NCBI GenBank assembly: GCA_039545295.1
Contig: BCIK01000003.1
Location: 744,001-808,000 of the forward strand
Source of the DNA: Udeniomyces pyricola
Taxonomy: Eukaryota > Basidiomycota > Tremellomycetes > Cystofilobasidiales > Mrakiaceae
Direction: 5' to 3'
DNA length: 64,000 nt
The notes under the pieces: generated by a model
Databases searched by the model: none
What the model was told of the DNA's origin: nothing
The model's input: the letters and a program-made list of their open reading frames with translations, nothing else
Translations under genes and position numbers: made by a program
Part shown: positions 11,719 to 22,505 of the stretch, piece after piece
Layout: each line of letters begins with the position of its first letter
Numbering within the stretch: position 1 is the stretch's first letter

Positions 11719-12836
11719 TAGAACCACAACAGAAAAGAATTTCTCCGGCCTTTCCTCTTCCTCCGGTCCGGAGTAGGGGGTGGGGGTCAACGAATGACCA
11801 TATGAGAACGTACAGAGACTCAATCTCGCTATCATTATATACTATTACTCGCTTTCCTCCTGCGATCCCCCCCCCCCCCATGCACACCAATCCATCATCT
11901 TACCCATCCATCCATTCATCATGCCCACCACATTCTTAGATGCTCGTCATGGCCCATCTTATCACTTCCGTCCGTTCCTCGTTGTCATCAAAGAAGCAAA
12001 AAAAGAAGAAGAAGAAGAAGAAAAAAGAAACCCCCCTTTTCATTTCTTGGCTCGACGCATCTTGCTTTTGTCTCTCTTCTTCTTCTTCTTCGTTTTTTTT
12101 TTATTTTTATTTATTTATTTTATTTTTTTTTTCTTTCAGCTTCTCATTCTTATTGATAGCCCTTTTATACTCCCCTTTTTTTTCTTGTCTTTTTTTCTTC
12201 TTCTTGTTTTCTTTTTCTTTTCCCCATCAGTTGTATCCACTACCCACTCGCATCATCCTCCTAACCAACAGCAGCATCCTCACCATCCCGCCCACCCTCT
12301 AGATAGAATTCCCTTCGCCTCTCTCTATACACATACTGTAGCTGACTTATATCATCACTTCCTCAACCCATCATATATAAAAAATAGAAAAAATCAAACA
12401 TGCAAGAACGTGTGAACGTCGCGCCCGGCTTGGCCTGGGCTCTCTACGATACGTGTAGATATGAGTTATCCCATATCGATGTGATGTTCCCGATCGAGAA
12501 AAGGAAAAGAAGAGCCAGGACAGAAAGGGGGGGGGGNGGGGAGGGGAAATTAAGACTCCTGAATGATCGGAATACATATATATATATATATATATAGGGA
12601 GATTATCGAAGACCGACGTCCGGGACGGGACGAGGTTTGCAAGTCGATCTATTCCAGGAACGAGGACGACGACGACCACACGACACCCCCAAGATTTCAG
12701 GAGGGAGATCATTTTCATTTCCGCCGAATGTCGTTTTGATAGATGCATATATAGCCAAGTAGTAAGGATGTACAAAGAGGTGTACTCGTATGATAGTTGG
12801 GAAAGGGGGGGGGGGAGGGGGTTGGGNGGGGAGGAT
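11719..12836. other. Convergent intergenic region with simple repeats and two ambiguous bases
   Basis: This lies between the tail-to-tail GT17 and SGT1 genes. It holds T/C-rich and poly-T DNA (about 12060-12225), a TA dinucleotide run at 12571-12595, and G runs containing single N bases at 12537 and 12827. The 178-codon minus ORF here crosses an N and the TA repeat and has no family motif. Confidence 0.5.
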
Positions 12837-14481
12837 TTATTGTTGCCATTTTCGAGCGTCCGTCCCTGCGGGTGGGGAAACGGGCACAGGCGCTTTGGAG
12901 ACTTCATCCCAGTTCGTCGAGAGGTGCGTGCCTTTTCGGATGACAGAAAAAAGAAGAATTGGAAGGAAAAAAAAAGTGGACAAGAAAGAAAGAGAAGAGA
13001 AGAGATGGGTGAAGAGAAGGACGAAGAGGAGCAGAAAAGAAAGGGGAAGGGAAGGAAGGGGGGGGGACGTCAATGAGAGGAGTAGGTTAGTACAGGGGTG
13101 ATAAGGTGGAAATAGAGAAAAAGAAGGACAGAAAGATGAGGTAGGTAGGGGAAAACCCCTTATGACGCTTTGCTTTGCTTCTTCTTCTTCCCTTCCTACA
13201 AATCTGCCTCGCAGCAGAAAGGAGAAGGAAAGAGAGTAGATAGACCAAGCAAAAAAAAAAGAAAAAGAAAAAGAAAAAAAAGTCTACGAACCTCCACTCT
13301 CCTGCATGCTCTTCATCATGGCCTTTCGGGTGTTTTCGTCGGCGTTGGCAAAGAGCGACTTGAACCAGGCATTTGGGTCCGAGTCCGTAGCCTTTGGGTG
13401 TACATATATATAATATATATATATATATGGTTTCGAGAGTAAGAAGCAGTTATTGAAGAAAAGTGAAAAGTGACAAGGGGGATGGATCAGTATAAGTGTC
13501 TTTGCATGCTAAGGGAAGATGAGTAGGGAAGGGCGGGACATGAGCGCGTTTTTGGCTAGTTTGAATACGAGGTAGAGATGACGATGGAGTATCCAAAGGT
13601 CTCTTCTCTCCAAGTCTCATCTTACTTCCTAACGTTCTGCTCTCTAGACTAGTGAGAGACAGAGGAAAATGGCGACAACGACCCGTGAGGGGGGGGGGAG
13701 GGGACACGTACCGCCTTGGCTTCCTCTGTATCCGCAGCACCGGCATCGTCAGCGAGCTTCGCCCAGTCCTTTTTCTGACGCGCCACCGCGGGCACCGTCT
13801 CTTCTTTAGAATGCGGAGCAGGGAAACCTAACACCCAGAATGTCAGAGTTTAGGATGAGTTTGTGGGTGTTGGGTTGGTGTCGAGGCATCAGCGTGGATG
13901 TACAAGGTAAGAAGAAGAAGAAAAAGAAGAGAAAGAAGAGTTGAGTCAGCCTGTCGGTCCAACCAATGGACGTGGTGTGGCTCTCTCTCTGGCCCTTTTC
14001 TTTTCTTTTCTTCTTTTCGGGAAACGAACGAACCTCCATCATGACTTCCCTCTCCGGTGAGACCACTCCACTTGATGCCAATGTCCTTTTTCTTGAGGGT
14101 GACTTCGATCTTGACCGAGGCGACGCGGTAAGTTGATTGGTCGACGTCGATGGGGTGGGGAAACGGGGAGATGTCGTACGTAGCAGATGGGAGGATGAGT
14201 TTCATCTGGAGAGAGAGGCAAGAAAAGAGAGAAGGGTTGAGGACAATGCTCAGTGTTGATTCAAGTGGGACGTTGTCATGGACGAAAAAAAAAAAGAAAG
14301 AAGGTGATGGGAGAGGAAGACAAAAGCAGCTGAACAGATGGAAACTGACGGACGTCTGGCGGAAGCTGAGCGAGACGTCAGTGGGCTGGAGGCCTTTGAC
14401 GTAGAAGGAGACCGTGAACTTGTCATCCGATTGGTAAAAGTCGTGGCGAGGGAGGGTGGAGGAATGAGAGGTGGTGGACAT
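12837..14481 (-). CDS. SGT1: SGT1-like co-chaperone with CS and SGS domains, no TPR
   Basis: The predicted protein has 204 aa. Exons on the minus strand: 14481-14350, 14205-14034, 13827-13712, 13391-13292, 12931-12837; total 615 nt in frame. SGT1 is an Hsp90 co-chaperone acting with Skp1 in SCF and kinetochore assembly. Residues 1-100 form a CS domain: RHDFYQSDDKFTVSFYVKG, then LKKKDIGIKWSGL. The second half is an SGS domain: QKKDWAKLADD, then DPNAWFKSLFANADENTRKA, MMKSMQESGGTHLSTNWDEV and PPAGTDARKW. Yeast Sgt1 is about 395 aa with an N-terminal TPR domain; here the ATG lies directly before the CS domain and no TPR exon is visible upstream. The last intron is 360 nt. The gene shares a divergent promoter region with RPS16. 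Confidence 0.88.
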
Positions 14482-15409
14482 GTTGTTGGGTAGTAAGGGC
14501 AAACAAGTCAAGAGGTATCAGGTGGGTGATGTGCGATGTATGCGGTGTGCAGAGTGAGAGTAGAGTGAGTGGCTCGGCGAAAGTGATGGTTAGGCAAAGG
14601 GTCCGACTCGCATCCCACCGACTGATTGATGGACCGAATGGATGGACCCAAAGGCGTGGGTGGGCAGGCGGGCGCTGGCGGCTGCTGTGTGAGGGCTTCG
14701 GTTCGCGTGCGCAGAAAGGCAGAGACACAGCCAGAGGCAGAGAGGCAGACAGCCAGAGAGCCAGAGAGACAGAGCAAGTCCAGGTCGATTCTCACTTTTT
14801 CGCCCTTTGCTCTCTTCTCCCGTTTCAGCCGTAGCCAATCGTCAGTTCCGTCTCCTCTTCTCTCCTTCTCTCCGTCCTCTCCCTCCCTCTCGTTCGTGTC
14901 CCTTACCTAGCACCCTTTTCGCTACCTTATCCCATCATGCTGACCTTGCACCTCTGTCCTTTCTCTTATCCAGTCGTAAGTTTTCATCCGTCAGCACAAC
15001 TCCCCTCCCCAACCCAACCCAAATCGTTCGCCCAATCCACTCAACTGGCAAAAAAACCTCTTACCGACCTCCACGCGCGTTTTCATCCACATGGACCCAC
15101 GCGTCTGGACAGTGACTCGAGACGGATCAACTTGGGTGGGCCTCGTTGATGGGGAAAGAAAGGGATGAGCGCCGCTGCTGGTGTACGGTTGGCTCACCAG
15201 GCGAGGAACAGAAGGGAAAAGGGAACAGTCAGGCTGGACAAAGCAGCGGTTCTCACAGAGGAGCGACGTCTCGAGGCGGCTTCTGAGGACGACGACCAGC
15301 TTTGCCCCTCCAGCCACTCTTTACACACCGACTGTTGGACCCCTGTGCGACATCACTTCCGGACCTGTTCCTGATCATTCCATGCTTTCTTGAACACTCC
15401 AGCTTCAAC
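14482..15409. promoter_or_regulatory. Divergent promoter region, SGT1 (-) / RPS16 (+)
   Basis: There are 928 bp between two divergent ATGs. It contains an AGAGACAGAG/CCAGAG-rich block at 14722-14775 and a C/T-rich block at 14815-15015. No ORF in it has a recognisable domain. No specific transcription-factor site could be assigned. Confidence 0.45.
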
Positions 15410-16621
15410 ATGTCCGCCGTCCAAACTTTCGGTAAGAAGAAGGTAAGCATCCCGTCTCTCTCTCTCTCTCCTAACGCTTGACAAAAGACGAGGTCCCTAT
15501 GCTGTTTGCGTGAATCAAGTTCGGCTTTGCTCATCCCGAATCTGCTTTTTCCTTGCGTTGGTTCACTTCTTTTTCTCCCTCCATAAGACCGCCACTGCCG
15601 TCGCCCACGCCGTCCCCGGCCGAGGTCTCATCCGACTTAACGGTCAGCCCATCTCGCTCGCCGAGCCGGCTCTCCTCCGATACAAGTACTACGAGCCCGT
15701 CCTCGTCGTCGGAGCCGACAAGTTCGCCAACATGGACATCCGACTTAAGGTCAAGGGTGGAGGACAGGTCTCCCAGGTCTACGCCGTCAGGCAGGCTATC
15801 GGCAAGGCCATCGTCGCTGTACGTTTCCTTTCTTTTTTTTTCCACATGTCGAGAGCTAGTTGATGCTGGCGGGCGGAGGATTGAACGCGTAAGTTAGCTC
15901 TCGAAAACTTGGTCGCTGATCAACTTGCGATGCTTGTCCCTGATTTGTGAATATCCAGTTCTACGCCAAGAACGTCGACGCCGCCTCGGCCATCGAGATC
16001 AAGAAGACCCTCGTCGCCTACGACCGAACCCTCCTCATCGCCGACCCCCGACGAATGGAGCCCAAGAGTGCGTCTTTGTTTCCCATTTTGTCCTCCCCTC
16101 CTCCCTCCCCCTTTCCTCTCCTTCCGAACTTCACTGGCGACGTGGCAGACCCTGTGACTACCGAACTGACTTGCTGCGTTTGTGATGGTTGTCCTTCATC
16201 AGAGTTCGGTGGACACGGAGCCCGAGCCCGACGACAGAAGTCTTACGTTCGTCCACTTTCCTCCTCCCATCGGTATCGCTACTGTTGCTGCTGCTGCTGT
16301 CATCGCTGGTGTTGTCACTGCTACTATCATCGTCTTCCACACGCAAAGTCGATCGGGTCCCTGCCATCCCTTCTGGCATTCGCATCAGCACCAGTCACAG
16401 CAGCAGCAGTAGTAGTAGCAGCAGCAGTAGCAACCACCTTGCCTTTTTCCCTTCATCTTTTCTTCTGTTGTCTACCCCTGTGATCCACCTCCTTGGGAGG
16501 TTCGCTTTTCAAGCGAGGATCGAGCTGACTTTCCTTCCTCGTCCTCCTACCCTTATCCCCCTCACTCCTTACCGATCTCGTCATGGACGTTGGTATCGTT
16601 CCCGCTCCCCTCTAGCGATAA
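15410..16621 (+). CDS. RPS16: 40S ribosomal protein uS9 (S16)
   Basis: The predicted protein has 140 aa. Exons: 15410-15442, 15588-15818, 15959-16067, 16203-16246, 16616-16621. uS9 sits in the 40S head and its C-terminal tail reaches the P-site tRNA. Conserved features: [77 protein letters not shown] and the terminal [10 protein letters not shown]. Length matches eukaryotic S16 (about 141-146 aa). The last exon is only CGA TAA, so the universally conserved terminal Arg is added across a 369-nt intron. Without that intron the protein would read on past SY into unrelated sequence. Intron 2 holds a perfect 10-bp inverted repeat. Confidence 0.96.
15849..15904 (+). repeat. Perfect 10-bp inverted repeat in RPS16 intron 2
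   Basis: TCGAGAGCTA at 15849-15858 is matched by its exact reverse complement TAGCTCTCGA at 15895-15904, enclosing 36 nt. The intron is only 140 nt (15819-15958). The transcript can form a hairpin. A TGATGC lies just inside the left arm, but no CTGA precedes the right arm, so a box C/D snoRNA is not supported. Confidence 0.6.
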
Positions 16622-17566
16622 ACGGTTCGCCTACCCCTCAAGGCTTTCCTTGTTTATCGGATACTACCAAGACTTTCGGGTTTCTGGCTGGAGAGATATG
16701 CATCATGTTTTTCCGAAATTCCCTTCCCCTTCTTTTTTTCTCTTCGCGTTTGAAGTGAAAAGCGAAAGAAAAGAGGACACATGAGAAAACCTGAGAGAGA
16801 GAGAGAAAAAAAAAAGGGGGAGAACTGAAAGCGAAGCAATCAGCGGGGGTGATATAGCAGTAGCGATTGTGATCGTCTACACATTCCGTCGGTATGCATG
16901 GATCACACGTATGAAAAAGTACTTAGATGGCCATCGAGCATGGTAACGATTTCGAAACAAAAACTCGAATGAATCATGGCCCGTGGGAACGACGACGACG
17001 ACGGCGGATGATCGTTCTTGTAACGGTCGCGATTTTTCTCAAGTCATGAACTCGCGTACGTTCCATAATCATTGCACGCATGCCACGATCGTTCAGGACT
17101 GCAGTATAACTACTTTTAGACAGCCTTAGAACTCGCTACTAGGCAGCTCCTGCCGCCGCCGATCGCTGTCAGATTGCGTCAATCAATGGATCACCGCGGG
17201 CGTGTATGATACAAGACGTGTCGAGCAGATGACTCGATGTCGTTCCCAATCCCCCCCCCCCCCTCGATCGTACTGGACGCGTCATTTAGACGTATGAGCA
17301 GGGCGTGCTCGTGACACGAACGTACGTCATGCGACGTTGCATGACACGACAGTAAGGGGGAAGGGACTGTGTATGTGTGGTTCAACGCGCAGCTTGCAAA
17401 GGGGGTCCTCGATGATCCAGCTCAAGCGCAACCAGTTCCCTCACCCCGCCGAGGGACGGAATGGTGCCAAAGCTGGCCCATTCGAGGAGAGTCACTGAGA
17501 GAGAGACCTGAGAGGGTCAACTGGCCACTGGGTACTGTGGATGAGAAAGGAAGAGGGGGGAAACGA
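16622..17566. other. Convergent intergenic region RPS16 / RPC25
   Basis: Tail-to-tail spacer of 0.9 kb. The sequence from about 16850 to 17390 is base-balanced and lacks the C/T bias seen around genes. It includes an 11-12 nt C run near 17251. No gene, tRNA or structured element was recognised. Confidence 0.45.
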
Positions 17567-19052
17567 TCATGCATCGACCGTCATTCCCTCTTGTTCTTCT
17601 TGTTCTTCTTCTACATCTGCACTTGGCCACCACTCGACGCATCCCAGCCCTTGCTCTGCGATCGTAGCCTGGACATTAAAAGAGAAAAGAAGGGGGGGGG
17701 AGGTAGGGGGGGATGAGCATTCAAGACGTAGAGTTGACAAGTCGTCTAGGCCAAGTTTGATACCAGGTACAACACGAGAGAGAGAGGGAGAGAAGAGGTC
17801 CTTGGCGCGCACTGACCTCGAGAATGTACCCTGGAAGGATCTCTTTAACCGGTTCACCTTCCACTGGCTTCTGACGGTCTCGGGGCGGGCCGGGTTCGTG
17901 TTCCTGAAAGAGCGAGTGCGTTATGCGGACGCGTACGAGGTCACCGTCGAGTATCGGCAAGCGAGCTGGATCGAGAGAGCATAGAAAAGCCAAGGGTCAG
18001 GCAAGCCCCATTCGTTTGTGGCAAAAGAAAAACGGTCACCCATTCCAGGTCGGATGGTGGTTCGGGTAGACTGGGTTGAGAAACTCATGGGACGCGAGAG
18101 CAAAAGCAAAAGGGACTCACTGCGCTCCGCTTCGGGATCGTCTTCGTCCGCTGGAACGAGCCAATGGAACGCGCCGGTAGGTTGTTCTGGTTCTTCTGGA
18201 TCACTGTAAAATCACGATAAGAGCCAAATTGGGTTAGGCAATGTCGAGCAGAGGGAAGGGGGGGGGGGGAAGCGAGGTTATGTGCCCATAGCTTGGTCCG
18301 AAGAGACAGACGCACTAGATGAATTCATCCGCTGGGAGAAGAGAACGGAGAATGTAAATGTCGTCAAAGAACCCTAGCGAGACTGGACATGAAAAGTCAA
18401 AGCAATATTCTCATCAGTTTACAACAAGTTCATGGTCGACTCAACGCGTCCAGAATCCATTGATGATTGATGAGTGACGCAAGGGTGAAGACCGACCTCG
18501 TATGCGATCAAAGGTCGTTGAGAGGACCTTGCCGACCAGGACTTCTCCGACGAATGGCTGGAAGACGAGTAGGTTGAACTTGACTGCTCGAGGCATACGC
18601 GTCAAACGACAAGGTCAATATCTTCGCGCGTCTTTAAGTCCTCTGGGGACACATGGGTCGCTTGAGATGATGTGGGTGCAACGAGAGATCATCATCTCGG
18701 ATCCATCATGAACCAACCGAGTGGCCAGGAAGCGTGTTTGACGGAGCGAACGAACCTTTGTACCAAACGGCGCCGTCACCCCACCGGACCTTGCCATCCC
18801 CACATTCAATGAGATCCCAGACGGCCATGCAGAAGCCAACATTTTGGAGGACCTTGTTGGCGTACTTTTTGTGGAGGTATTCGTTGAGAGCAACGTGGGT
18901 CGGGAGCGCGAATTGGGTCGGTGATATCGGTACAGTGTCCTGGAGAGAAGGGAAGAATCGAACGGAGGCGTTGGTTGAGGATTTACGGGGTGGGATGGGA
19001 TGGGCTGGATATGGTAGCTTTTGCTTACGAGAATTTCGGAGAGGATGAGCAT
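17567..19052 (-). CDS. RPC25: DNA-directed RNA polymerase III subunit RPC25/RPC8 (Rpb7 homologue)
   Basis: The predicted protein has 231 aa. Exons on the minus strand: 19052-19029, 18939-18756, 18583-18497, 18382-18316, 18203-18121, 17965-17817, 17668-17567; total 696 nt in frame. With RPC17 this subunit forms the Pol III stalk used in initiation at tRNA and 5S genes. The N-terminal SHS2 domain shows PTHVALNEYLHKKYANKVL, VGFCMAVWDLIEC and GDGAVWYK. It is followed by the family block KFNLLVFQPFVGEVLVGKV and IRVSLGFFDDIYI, then an OB/S1-like part with LPILDGDLVRVRITH. The tail is acidic. Yeast Rpc25 is 212 aa and human RPC8 204 aa, so length fits. It lies head-to-head with the mitochondrial carrier gene. 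Confidence 0.93.
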
Positions 19053-19545
19053 GATGCGAGATTTGGGAGGCGAAAGGCAAAGGTGGGATTGAATGAGAAA
19101 GGAGACGTGGGCGAGGCCTATGTACTACTGGAATTGGACTATGTATTTAGCACATGCAGTACAGTACATTGTACAGTGTACAGCTATCGCAGAGCGGGGA
19201 CCAAGTAACGAAAGCGCACAAAGACGGGAGGCTCCGACGGAGTCTAGACAAAAATCCGCTGATCGACGCCCTCATCATCTTGTTCTGCTGCTGCTGCTGC
19301 TGCTGCTCCCCACCTAGCTCCTGCTGTCTCTACCCAAATTCCTGCCATTTTCTTCAGGCCCAACCAGCGCCGGCCATCACATCCCACGCGTTTCACTAGA
19401 TAGCCATTCGCCATCGTCGCGAACCACTTGCTTCCCCCCGACCAAACAAAACGAGCCGACCTAGGGCTCCTTCCCCCCTTCTTCTCAATTCGCATTTTCG
19501 ATTCCACCCACTTTACACCTCTCTCACCACCTCAACTCTGCTACC
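19053..19545. promoter_or_regulatory. Divergent promoter region, RPC25 (-) / carrier (+)
   Basis: There are 493 bp between divergent ATGs. At about 19157-19183 four TACA/GTAC half-sites are closely spaced with partial dyad symmetry. A CTG trinucleotide run of about eight units lies near 19285-19306. No known factor site is claimed. Confidence 0.4.
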
Positions 19546-21638
19546 ATGACTGCGTCTTCCATAACCCCTTCGTCGTCGTCCACGACATCTTCTTCCATCC
19601 CAAAGCACCCAGCTGCCGTTCAATCCGAACCTACACCGACCGTCCAGTGGGATCCCAAAAAGAGCTGGCGACATATGGCCGCTGGAGCGTGAGTCTTGCG
19701 GCCCCCTTCCCCCCCCCCCCCCTTCTCGGGCGCTGACGAATCGCCACCCGGCTATTGACTTCGTGGAAGAATCGACATTCGATGTCCCGTTCGCTCCATC
19801 GGATTTTACGCGTACATCGTACTGAATTTGATGATTGTACTCGACCGGTTTGTTTGCTTTTAGAATCGGGGGTATGACGGGTGCAACAATCACGGCGCCT
19901 CTGGATGTCGTCAAGGTTAATTTCGCCACTTCATTCCTTTCTTTCCTCGACCTCCTTTGCAAGACTCGCAGATTGTGCCATAGATTCCGGCTTCATGCAA
20001 GACGCGTAACGTGATGTCCATCAGCTGGCTAACTCGCGTTCATTGTTTCTTTTGGACACCAATAGACTCGGCTTCAGTCGGACCTCTTCCGGGCGGTGTC
20101 TTCGAGTTCCAAGTCGATACCAGTCGGCGACCACCCCCACTTGCCTCACCCTTCCTCGAAGCAACCACTACCAACGAACGCCTCTGCCCTCCCGAAAGAA
20201 CTCCAAGGCGCACTCAAAATCCATGCCAAGGCTCAGGCGGCTAAGGGACCCACGAACTTGCTGTGGAACTTTGTCGAGACGGCTCAGATGATCAAGTACG
20301 TGACTTGCCCGTTTTTGACAGCTTGGCACTGATCATCAGATGCCTCGAGGAGATTTATCAAGGCTGATTCTCTTCAAGCGTTGGGTTAAACCAGGATAAT
20401 TGCTAAGAACGAGGGTGTGGGAGCTCTTTGGAAGGGAATCGGACCAACACTCGTTGGTGTGCTGCCAGCTCGGTAAGTCATCCATCCCGCCTTCCCTTGG
20501 TTTCCATCTGGACGTTCGCATTGACTCAAGACTCAACCGTATATGTGTATACAGATCGATACAGTTCTTCACGTACGGAAACGGCAAGCTTATCTTGGCT
20601 GAGAACTTCAATGGTGGAAAGGAGGCATCTTGGGTTCATCTTTTGGCCGCCACGAATGCTGGTTCGCATGCTCTGTCTCTGTTATCATCAGTTATCGACC
20701 GCGCATCGGACAAACGAAGACTGATTGGGTTGTGTGATTTTTTCTTTTTGATTTTTCCCATCAGGTATCTGCACGGGAGTGGTAACGAACCCAATTTGGG
20801 TCGTGAAAACTCGGCTTCAGCTCTCCCAGCACACTAGTTCATCGGCGAAGAAAGCTGCTGCTTCCACTCTCGCCGGATCTGCCCACAAACCCTCAGCATT
20901 GTTCTCGTCGATATCTCCCTCCCTTCCCTCGACAAACCCCCTGCATCCCAGTCCTCCGCCGACGACCAAGCCGCCGTTCACCAACGCGTACACTTGTCTC
21001 AAGTACATTGTTCGAACGGAGGGCATCAAGGGTCTTTACAAGGGTCTCTCGGCCAGCATGCTCGGTGTTAGTGAGGGAGTCATCCACTGGACTGTCTATG
21101 AGCGGTTCAAGGGTATGGGCATCAGTGAGAAGGGAGGCAAGCTTGGCGAATGGACTGGTGTGCTTGGTGCGGCGGGAGGAGCCAAGATGTTGGCCGCGTT
21201 AGTCACTTACCCACATGAGGTCAGTCTTGGATTATCATGTACTCCGTCTGGAGCGAGTGAGAGCTGGTCGTGACCGATGGCTGGTTTCAGTACTTACTTC
21301 GTCATCGCGTCGCACACGTCTGTGTTTTTTTTTTTTTTTTTAATGCATCCACAGGTCCTGAGGACGCGACTACGACAGCCCATCGTCAATGGTGTGCCAA
21401 AATACACTGGCCTGTGGCAGACGCTCAAGGTTGTTGTTGCTGAGGAGGGTGCAAGAGGATTGTACGGCGGTTTGACGCCCCATTTGATGCGTGTCGTTCC
21501 TAACGCCGCGGCCATGTACAGGTGAGAGTTTCAGACTCGGGCTTAAGTGATTGCGGTCGACGTCCTCACTGACTGATTCGACCGTTGTGATCTGGCCGGT
21601 TGCTTTTCAGTGTGTACGAGCTCGCTATCCGTTGGTAG
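19546..21638 (+). CDS. RIM2: Mitochondrial carrier, pyrimidine-nucleotide (Rim2/SLC25A33-36) type
   Basis: The predicted protein has 419 aa. Exons: 19546-19688, 19864-19915, 20066-20295, 20395-20472, 20555-20661, 20765-21219, 21355-21521, 21611-21638; all phases agree. It is an inner-membrane solute carrier with three repeats. The signatures are PLDVVKTRLQSD, then PIWVVKTRLQLS, then YPHEVLRTRLRQP. The Trp in place of the acidic residue in the second signature is typical of the nucleotide/NAD/FAD carrier branch that includes Rim2. Low-complexity insertions follow the first signature and the second one (after LQLSQHTSS), which explains the length above the usual 300-380 aa. Also seen: ALWKGIGPTLVGVLPAR, GLYKGLSASMLGVSEG and GLYGGLTPHLMRVVPNAA. 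Substrate assignment is inferred; the family is certain. Confidence 0.88.
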
Positions 21639-22505
21639 ATGAAGCATTTTCAATCGTCTTTTCTGCCTGCCCCTATCTACCCTTCTACCATTTCTTGGCT
21701 ATGCTTCATCTTGTGTATTTCCCTTCCCCATTCTCTGTTTCAACCCCCGCATTCCTCTGTTCAACCCATGTCTCTACCTCATCCGTAGATTTCGTAGATT
21801 TCGTTTCCGGCGTTTCCCTCTCATCTGTTACGTTGCCGTCACGACTCAATCACGCCCTCTTTGCACCCCCCCCCCCCCCCCCCTTCCCTTTCCTTCACGT
21901 GGCTTTCTTCTACTTTGCTTGGCTTCTCAGTTTTTCCCATCCCAACTTCGAGCTCTTTCGTTTGTCGTTTCTTTGTTTTTTATTTTGTTTTTCTTCTTCC
22001 TAGCAATCAAAAGCACACCTCTCCCGCTGTGGTACCCTTCTTTCGTCCCCTCTTTTTCTTTTCTTTTTGCTTCATTCTTGGGTCGATTGATCTGCATTGG
22101 CTCGACGTGAGGTGGTGAATCGTTGATGGTAGTGTCGAGAAAAAGACAGGCTGTCAGCTACTCAACAGCGTTTAATCGTTATAAACATACATCAGTGCAG
22201 ATCAAGGATCGAGAGGCGGCCGGGTCGGAGCTGGTTGACTATAACTCGCGCGCAGATACCCCTTGCCAGCATGCCAGCAGCTTGCCCCTCTTCCACCGCT
22301 GCCCTCTCTGACCAGACCCGACGCCAACACCAATTGCCCTTCGCCCAAGCATCGTCTCGATCATCCCCTCCACGACCCAGTCTCTCACAAACAACGCGTC
22401 AAAGCACCCCGCTCAACCTCAACCCCTCTCTGCCCCCCAAACCTTGCCATTGAAACGGATCCAACATCTAACGTCTACTCCGGCAAAAGCCTGCAGTCTG
22501 TTCTC
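21639..22505. other. Intergenic: carrier 3' flank and ArfGAP promoter
   Basis: T/C-rich 3' flank to about 22080, with an 18-nt C run at 21866-21883, then about 400 bp of mixed DNA before the ATG at 22506. The open frame upstream of 22506 begins only at a TTG and is Pro/Ser/Thr-rich, so it was not taken as coding. Confidence 0.45.

Noticed and set aside
12371..12907. 178-codon minus-strand ORF
   Set aside because: It spans N bases and a TA microsatellite and overlaps the real last SGT1 exon in another frame.
15819..15958. Box C/D snoRNA in RPS16 intron 2
   Set aside because: A TGATGC lies inside the stem, but no CTGA box is positioned before the closing arm. Only the hairpin itself is supported.
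16380..16430. CAG/TAG trinucleotide run as a coding poly-Gln exon
   Set aside because: It lies in the last RPS16 intron and includes stops. The conserved protein end is reached only by skipping it.
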